A stretch of 64,000 nt of DNA from Argentina anserina (lineage: Eukaryota; Streptophyta; Magnoliopsida; Rosales; Rosaceae): positions 5,146,001 to 5,210,000 of the forward strand of contig NC_065873.1 of assembly GCF_933775445.1 (NCBI RefSeq), read 5' to 3'. The notes beneath the pieces are model-generated. The model was not told the DNA's origin and made no database searches. It was given only the letters and a program-made list of their open reading frames with translations. Shown here one piece after another: positions 57,396 to 64,000 of this stretch. Within the stretch, counting starts at the first letter, position 1. The number at the start of each line of letters is the position of its first letter. Both the position numbers and the translations under genes were made by a program.

Positions 57396-60360
57396 TGTAA
57401 TAACCCTAAATTTCAAACAATATTAGTTTGATTTGAATTCTATAAAATTTCGAATTTTAATTAGAATGAATGTGTTTGGTTGCGACGTTATTAAACGAGA
57501 AACGGAAACGTTCTCAGAACGTTCAATTTGAAAAACGTTACAATTCCGTAACGTTTATATCGACTTTTATTCCGTCACTCGGTTGCGAAAACTTCCTTCA
57601 CGAAAGTTGTAGAGCTCGTCGATACGAGTTCGTGGATATGTGACGCGTTCGAATCGGACGTTGTATGTAGAAGTTATTATTGACGGAAGATAGTTTCCGA
57701 TTTTAAGGGGGTATAAAAGGACATTTTGTGAAGTAGGGTTTCTATTTTCAGAAACCCTCTTCTCTCTTCTCTCTCTTCCGCCGCCCCTCTCTGTTTCTCT
57801 CTCTCTTTCCTTTCTTCCTCCCGAGCTCTCTCTCTCTCTCTCTCTCTCTCGGGTTGATCTCTCCCTTGAGTCGATATCCCTCTCCGATCTCCGCCCTGAC
57901 CTTCGAAGCTTGCACCGCCGCTCCTACGGCCTTGCGAGCTCCGCAGCAAGCAACCCCGAGCTTCCCCCCCCCCCGCACCGTGCCTCACTGCCTCGAGCAT
58001 CGCCGCTGCACCACGCATCATCATCGTCATCGTCACGCATCGTCATCGCCGCTGCATCTCCTACTTGGCACCACCTACAATCGGAGGGGAACCAAACGCC
58101 GCACCTCACCTCATCTTGACTCAAACACGATTGATTCCGAGGCTATCGAGACGTCGATTAAGTGAGGGCTTGATTTTATTTGGTTGTGTTGATTGTTGTT
58201 GTGAATTTGGTTTGAATCGGAGGTGAATTGATGGAGGATCGGAGGAGGAGGAGAGTTAGGGATGCCGCCGCCTTAGGCGGCGCGTGTGGAGGAGTGGGGT
58301 GGCGTAGGGGCTGCCTACGATCGGAGGAAGGAAGAGGGGAGAAAGGAGGAGGATTTTGGGGTGGTGGTGACATCACACGCGCCGGTTTTAGGCTCGGCGC
58401 GTGGGCCCCACGCGCGGCCGCCGGCGAGTGGCGCGTGTATCCCACGCGCCGCCACGTGCGGCGGTGTGAAAGTGTTTTCCGATAGGGGTATTTTGGTAAT
58501 TTACTTAAATGTAAATGTAAATTTTATTTACTACGGTAAATGTAATTAAATTTTACTTTCGGTAAATGTAAATATAAATTAATTTCAGTAAATGTAAAAA
58601 GTAATTTGTAAAAGGTAATTAGTAAATTTTATTTACTGAGATTGTATTTACCTTTAAATAGTACGTATACGTATAGAAATACGTATATAATATTTATACG
58701 TACAGAAATACGTATATAATATTTATACGTACAGAAATACGTATATAATATTTATACGTACAGAAATACGTATATAATATTTATACGTACAGAAATACGT
58801 ATTAATATTTATACGTACAGAAATACGTATATAATATTTATACGTACAGAAATACGTATTAATATTTATACGTACAGAAATACGTATTAATTGTATATTT
58901 GTAACAGTGAACAGTGACTTTGTAAAACCGAAAATTGCTGAACAGTAACCGATTATTACTGTTTCGGCATTTAAAGGTTTACGAAACGATTCTAAATTCT
59001 TTTCTTATCTTTTCAAGGTGATCGTTAAATCGAGGAAATGAATTATCATCGGGAATTGTGGAATTACGCTCGAGTCGATAAGGTGAGTAAATTCTCACAT
59101 ATTTACGAATCTACCCTCGCGGTGATTCAAGATTTTGCAAGAGTTTTTAATAATGAATTACAACATGTATACAATTTAGTGGATTACATATATACTGTAT
59201 AATGGTAATAAATACATATATATATATATATAGTTCGTTATATTATATACTGTTATTAATTCATTAGAAATGGTCATTTCGATGACAGAAGTTTGTGTAT
59301 TGAGCATGTGTGGTGAAATATGACATGTATAAGATATAGTGGACTATATATGCATTGTATAAATGGTAAATAAGTACGAATATATATAGTTTGCTATATA
59401 ATATACTGTTATGATTTTATTGTGAGTGTATTGAGCATGTGATTTGAATTGTACAATATGATGTGAGATTATTGTACGTGATTTTTAACATTGAGATTGT
59501 TAAAATGTGAATTGTCTTCGGACCTGATTTTTGGTACAATATGATGTGAGATTATTGTACGTGTTTGGCAAGTCGAAACCTAGCCTTTGGCCGGGCGAAA
59601 GTTACGATACAGTTAGAGCTCTAGTCTGTCTGCCTTAGTACTGCATGTGAGATAACGGGTGGTTATCTGCTCATGGGTACTCAGTTTATTTTGGGATGTT
59701 GGGTAGCGGGTGACTATCCAATATCAGCGGTGTATTACGAGAGGGGCAACAGATGTGTACCAGCGTTCTTGGTACCTAGATTATAAATGCATTGGGTAAC
59801 CAGAAAGGTTACTTAATTTTCTCATGAGCGTTTCTTTTCATATTTCTTTGGGACAACCAGATGGGCTGTCCATTGACTCATGAGGGCATTTATATTTGTT
59901 GTTTTGTGATCATTCGTATATTTTGATATGCGAATTATATTTTGATTTTACTCATACGAGATATAAGCTTACCGGGTTTGTGTTTACAATCCCGGTGGTG
60001 CACCAATTCGATGGTGTAGGGGATAATTCCGCAGGTGCTGATTAGTGGAGGTTGAGTGACGACTACAGAGGCTCGAAGTCGTTCGGATCCTACTTGTGGT
60101 GAGATTTTAGCATGGATTCGTGTGTGAGGAGTTGTGTAATTTCATTTGTGAGATTTGTGTGTGATTTGTGAGGATTATTACATTTCCATTTTGTGTATGG
60201 ATTATAATTTCGGTTGTAATAATTGGTTGTCTGAGTTGTATTGAGAACTCAGAATTGATCCGCTGTTACACTTTAATGATTTCGATTTATTTGAGATTAT
60301 TTTGTGTTTAACGACTTTAGAATTTTGAGTTTTTAAGCTCGAAATTTTAGGGTCGTTACA
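57396..60360 (+). mobile_element. 3' LTR of the complete element (2965 bp)
   Basis: TGTAATAACCC to GGTCGTTACA. The TATA box is at 57711-57720. It is near-identical to the 5' LTR. Most length difference comes from the CT tract, the C run (57964-57974) and the TACGTA-type array (58665-58890). By eye about eight single-base differences occur in the first kilobase outside these tracts. Confidence 0.95.
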
Positions 60361-62299
60361 AACAAAACGAAACCGACTTCGGAAATTTAAATTGAAAATC
60401 GTTACGTTTTATATGACTCGAGAGTTGACTTTTATTCCATCGCTCGTCTCCGAAAACTTCTTTCACGGAAGTTGTCTAGCTTGTTGACACGAGTTCGTGG
60501 ACATGTCGCACACCCTAATCAGACATCGTATGTGGAAGTTATTATCGATGGAAGTTGGTTTCTGAATTTGGAAAATGTAGAAAAGGAAGTTTTTGGGAAA
60601 TCCTAGTTTTCAAAATAGGAAATAGTCGCTCCCTCTCTCTCTCTCCCTGCAGCTCTGTCCCTCCCCTCAACCCCGACCCCCTCTCAAAAAAATCACCTCC
60701 GGCGATCTCGCATCTCCGGCCACCGTGACCGTCACCGCCAGTCCCAAAGCCACCACACAGACTACAGCTCCGACCCTTTGATGCGACACGCCGTCTTGAA
60801 GCTTGATCAGCTATCCTAAGATTCTGTAGATTCCGCCGCCGTCCAATCTTGTTCTCTGGCGACACCAGAGCACAGGGCCAGCTTACCTTCGCCGATCCTC
60901 ACCTCCGGTTCCACCTGTAAGCGATTTGGGGCTCAAATAGCGCCGCCACCACGTCCTCCACGAAATCAACCACCGTTGGCATCTCGAGCTCCTCCGGTGA
61001 CTTCCCGGCGGTTCTCAGGTGCAATATAGGTACGAAAATGTCTCTAATCGTGTGATGTACATTTTTGGTGTTGATGAGTTTCGGAGGAGGAGGAGGGGGA
61101 GCTCGTGCCACCACCTAGGACGACACGTGAGAGAAACTAGAGTGGTGGAGAGACGGCATTAGGCCATGGAAGGGATGAGGAGAGGAGAGGAGAGGAGTGA
61201 GTTTTGGGTGGTCATGGGCAAGCCACGCGCACGATTTGAGGTGGTGCGTGAGCACCACGTGCACCCATTGTGGGCGGCGCGTGAGTGCCACGTGCGGTTG
61301 CCGGAGGGTGGCGCTTGACCAGTATTTCTGAGCAGTAAATTATAAAAGTAATTCTGAGCAGTAAATTGTAAAAAGTAATTTCTGAACAGTAAATATGTGA
61401 ATAGTAATTATGCGAATGAGAAAAGATTGCAGTCCGGTCAGCTAATCAAAGAAAGAAGCTTTCGGGCTACAATCTCGCAAATCTCAATGTCAAGAAAGAG
61501 GGAACGCTTGTCTTCTATTCCAGTATTTACAATGAACAGTGATTTGGTGAACAGTAATTACATGAACAGTATTACGTAAAAAGCTGTTATTTGTTAGAGC
61601 TCTAATATGTCTGCCGGTGTACTGCATGAGGGGTAACAGATGGGTTGCCTGGGTCTCATGAGTACCCATATTTTGTGTGATATTGGGTAACAGTGGGTTG
61701 CCCATTATCTGTCAGCGTACTGCATGAGGGGTAACAGATGAGTACCTGAGTCTCATGAGTACTCGTGTTTTAAATATAATTGGGTAACCAGATGGGTTGC
61801 CCAATGTGTCATGAGTACCTATATTTTCCGATGTTATTAGACAACCATATGGGTCGTACAATGTTTTACGAGTACATTTTTTTTTAAGTGTTAGCAGTAT
61901 TTTTTTTTGTATGCGATATGTGTTATACTATTGGTTTACTCATACGAGCTGCAAAGCTTACTGAGTTTGTGTTTACAATCCCGGTGTAACTATTTGATTG
62001 TGTAGGAGATAGTTCTGCATGTGCGGATTAGCAGAATTGGAGGGCTTCCTATGAAGATTGTCGAAATTTATTTACTCTATTTGTGGTGAGATTTGAGAGG
62101 ATTTTAGATTTCCATTTGTTATAATAGTTGAATTATAAACTGGTTTTGTAATAATCAAATCGATTGAGTCGTACTTTGAGCTCAGTTTCAATACACTGTG
62201 ACTATAAGATGATTTCAATATATTTGAGATTATTTTAGAGTTTTTTATGGCTTCGATTTCGAGTTTTATCACTCGAAATTTCGGGGTTGTGACAACAAA

Positions 62300-62448
62300 T
62301 TCTCTCATTAGTCATTACATTATGTAGGGATTGTGAAATTATCCTTTCATACCAATTCGAGCTTTGTTCAAGTAGTAAGAACTCATGTAGCGTTTCACAG
62401 TCAAGCACAGAGGTCAGGCTACTTCCATCCACATTGTTGTCCCTGACT
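62300..62448. other. Short 3' flank of the RING pseudogene
   Basis: Unique-looking sequence between the solo LTR and the stop of the RING pseudogene. A minus-strand frame runs through it in a different phase, but I do not recognise it. Confidence 0.4.
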
Positions 62449-63776
62449 TCAGCTTCCACCATCAACGCACCCAGTGTGACTGCTGCTTCCTTTTGCATCA
62501 GTATTGCGTCTTACTGAGATTGATCCAAGGAACCGCCTGTTTAGAGATTCAACCAAGTTGTCTGATGCACTTTCTATCCGGGACTTTAGAATTACATGTC
62601 CACATGCTATTAATAGTCGAAAAAATAGTTTCACACAGATACTGGCAGTGGAAACATCCCTTGCAGTAAACCTTGGAGCAGCTGCAGGGGCGGATCTAGC
62701 CTATTTTTAGGGTGATTCAAGCATCCCCGAGCTCAAGACAAGGAAAAAAAAATTTAGGTTTTAAATATTTTTTTTATTCTCCTAATCTCCTTAGCCAAGT
62801 ATTCCCAAATAACTAACGCTACTCATTTACTTCCCTTCCAAACCTTACTCTTCTTCCTCAATAGTATGTCCTCAGCCAAGTATCACTTCTAGAATGTTAG
62901 CTAGGTTAATTACTAGCTAATATGTTGTTTATTTATTCAAATGTGTATTTGTGTTAGATTTTGACTATGTACACCGTTTTGTCTCATATATATGAGTATT
63001 CTTTTTCAATGATTATATATGTCTATTAGAATAAAATGACAAATTTAAATCCAAACCAAAGTGTTCGAAAAAAAAATTACTTTATGGTTTCATGAAATGT
63101 CCCGTCTACGATTCTATATCTAAATTATATTCACTTCTTATCTTTCTTAATATTCATTGATCAACTGTGATTTTTAATTCAGTTTCCATTGGTCATTTCT
63201 TAACCTTTCAGACCGCTAATAAAATGCTAGCTTTTGAAAATGATTCTGGATTACGATGTGCTACATGAATATTTATTTAGTTATTTTATACTATTTGTAT
63301 ATATGCATTAGAAGAGTAAGTCTCATTATATTCATTGACTAGGTAGATCGATTTTGATTTCAATTAGTAAAAAAAATTCGCACCGTCGATATTCTCCATT
63401 ATCTTTTTATTGTTAAGTTCAAACATTCCTAATGATCCAATTCTATATCCGCCACTGAGCAGCTGGACGACCTGGTATCTCAATACTGGGTACACGCAGC
63501 CTGGGATTTGAATCATTTGAACTCCCTATTCCATAGAGAGGAACCAGTCTACTTTGCACATGCAATAATAGCCTTACAAACAGGGCAAGGGCACCTATTT
63601 GAAGCATGTGCTGTGCGATGAGGTCCTATTCCATATAGACAAGGCCAGAAGTAATGGTGGCCGCAGTGTGTTACTATTGGGTCTTGTTTAGCTGGTTCAT
63701 AGAAAATGTTGCAGTTAAAACTGTTGGTCTCAGATTCATCACCTCCATCCATGAGCTTCAAAATTAGAAAACACAT
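62449..63776 (-). pseudogene. RMA-like RING pseudogene interrupted by a hAT element
   Basis: Minus strand. 63776-63549 encodes an RMA-type N-terminus and RING, but two zinc cysteines are phenylalanine (CNIF for the usual CNIC, CGHHYFW for CGHxYCW), and a stretch of about 10 residues (GIGPHRTAHASN) replaces the usual spacing. A frame change follows near 63550. The next frame carries RLVPLYGIGSSNDSNPR and IPGRPAA, both typical of RMA proteins downstream of the RING. The hAT element 62685-63457 interrupts here. Beyond it the frame runs on through ICVKLFFRLLIACG to a stop at 62449. Dead by ligand loss, frameshift and insertion. Confidence 0.75.
62685..63457. mobile_element. Nonautonomous hAT element (773 bp)
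   Basis: The ends are inverted repeats: CAGGGGCGGATCTAG on the left, and the right end reads CAGTGGCGGATATAG on the other strand. A perfect 8-bp target duplication AGCAGCTG (62677-62684 and 63458-63465) is the hAT hallmark. AT-rich interior, no transposase. Confidence 0.9.
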
Positions 63777-64000
63777 TCAAAACAACCATAGAAGTTCCTC
63801 CATCGAAAATAAAAAAATCTAGTCAGTCCTTATGTTCCTATCAACCATCATTGGTCCAACTATATAGGAGAAGTGTAGTTACATAGATATTTGGCACAGT
63901 GTCACCCTGGAAATGAATCCGGTCAAATGCTTGAATAACTGCGGTGGTTTTTGCAACCTGCTCGCAGTGACAAGTTTAATTTAAGGGGTGGTGCAATTTG
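63777..64000. other. Window end, 5' flank of the RING pseudogene
   Basis: No gene seen within the window. An upstream leader exon would lie beyond it if present. Confidence 0.35.

Larger units (their letters stand above)
49571..60360 (+). mobile_element. Complete Ty3/gypsy retrotransposon, chromovirus type (Tekay/Del-like)
   Basis: A 10.8 kb element with both LTRs, a primer-binding site, gag-pol and a polypurine tract, flanked by the target duplication AACAA (49566-49570 and 60361-60365). The coding order is gag, protease, RT, RNase H, integrase, then a C-terminal chromodomain-like tail, the order of Ty3/gypsy chromoviruses. The 3-kb LTRs and the C-terminal motif favour the Tekay/Del lineage. 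It is the likely source type of the solo LTRs elsewhere in the window, which share its LTR blocks. The LTRs are very alike, so the insertion is fairly young, but pol carries disabling changes. Confidence 0.95.
49464..62294 (+). mobile_element. Solo LTR split by the full Ty3/gypsy element
   Basis: The first part is 49464-49570 (start TGTAATACCC) and the rest 60361-62294 (end GGGGTTGTGACA), together about 2.0 kb. A perfect 5-bp target duplication ACAAA lies at 49459-49463 and 62295-62299. The halves are continuous apart from the insertion (49571-60360) and its 5-bp duplication. Its 3' section (CTGCATGAGGGGTAACAG, GGGTTGCC, TCATGAGTACC repeats, 61600-61880) matches the reverse-strand LTR at 33257, so both are one LTR subtype. 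A 61-bp-scale CT-rich leader and a GC-rich block lie at 60625-61310. Confidence 0.9.

Overview
The window is nuclear DNA of a flowering plant, most likely a eudicot. This rests on intron-rich nuclear genes for plastid proteins (HDR/IspH, CCS1), plant-type C2H2 fingers with the QALGGH core, a plant matrix metalloproteinase, RMA-type RING genes, and LTR, LINE and hAT-type elements with plant-style ends. The small copia LTRs would fit Rosaceae, but that is a guess. No tRNA, rRNA or CRISPR was seen.

Layout. 1-6360: a reverse-strand Ty3-type LTR runs in from the window edge, followed by a steroid-5-alpha-reductase-like pseudogene whose coding exon is split by a 2.9 kb solo LTR (3277-6195). 6934-8314: a 5'-truncated LINE with a 13-bp target duplication. 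9002-16715: two converging genes for plastid proteins, HDR (last step of the MEP isoprenoid pathway, 10 exons) and CCS1 (plastid cytochrome c maturation, 8 exons). 18510-19961: an intronless C2H2 zinc-finger gene with an EAR repressor motif. 21140-24002: an LTR fragment and a hAT-like element. 26103-35690: RMA-type RING genes; one has two RING domains and no visible ATG, one is intact, and a third is a pseudogene split by an LTR. A solo LTR, a Mutator-like MITE and a hairpin MITE lie among them. 36480-42552: a decayed Ty1/copia element, a large MITE-like inverted repeat and a small-LTR remnant. 44877-47373: a matrix-metalloproteinase pseudogene next to an apparently intact MMP gene. 47510-49110: nested inverted-repeat elements. 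49464-62294: a solo LTR (target duplication ACAAA) into which a complete 10.8 kb Ty3/gypsy chromovirus-type retrotransposon has inserted (target duplication AACAA). 62449-63776: a fourth RING gene, dead, split by a hAT element with a perfect 8-bp target duplication.

The live genes are housekeeping plastid functions (HDR, CCS1) plus regulatory or extracellular genes (zinc finger, RING E3, MMP). They do not form a pathway together. The main story is mobile-element activity. At least five solo or partial LTRs, a nested full element, a LINE, two hATs and several MITEs are datable by target duplications, and three of them sit inside coding sequence. No unprecedented molecular system was found. The most unusual candidates are the tandem dual-RING ORF that lacks an ATG, and the RMA cluster that has been hit repeatedly by insertions.

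Exon boundaries were placed by eye from GT/AG signals and reading-frame continuity. Family assignments come from recognised motifs, not from a database search.
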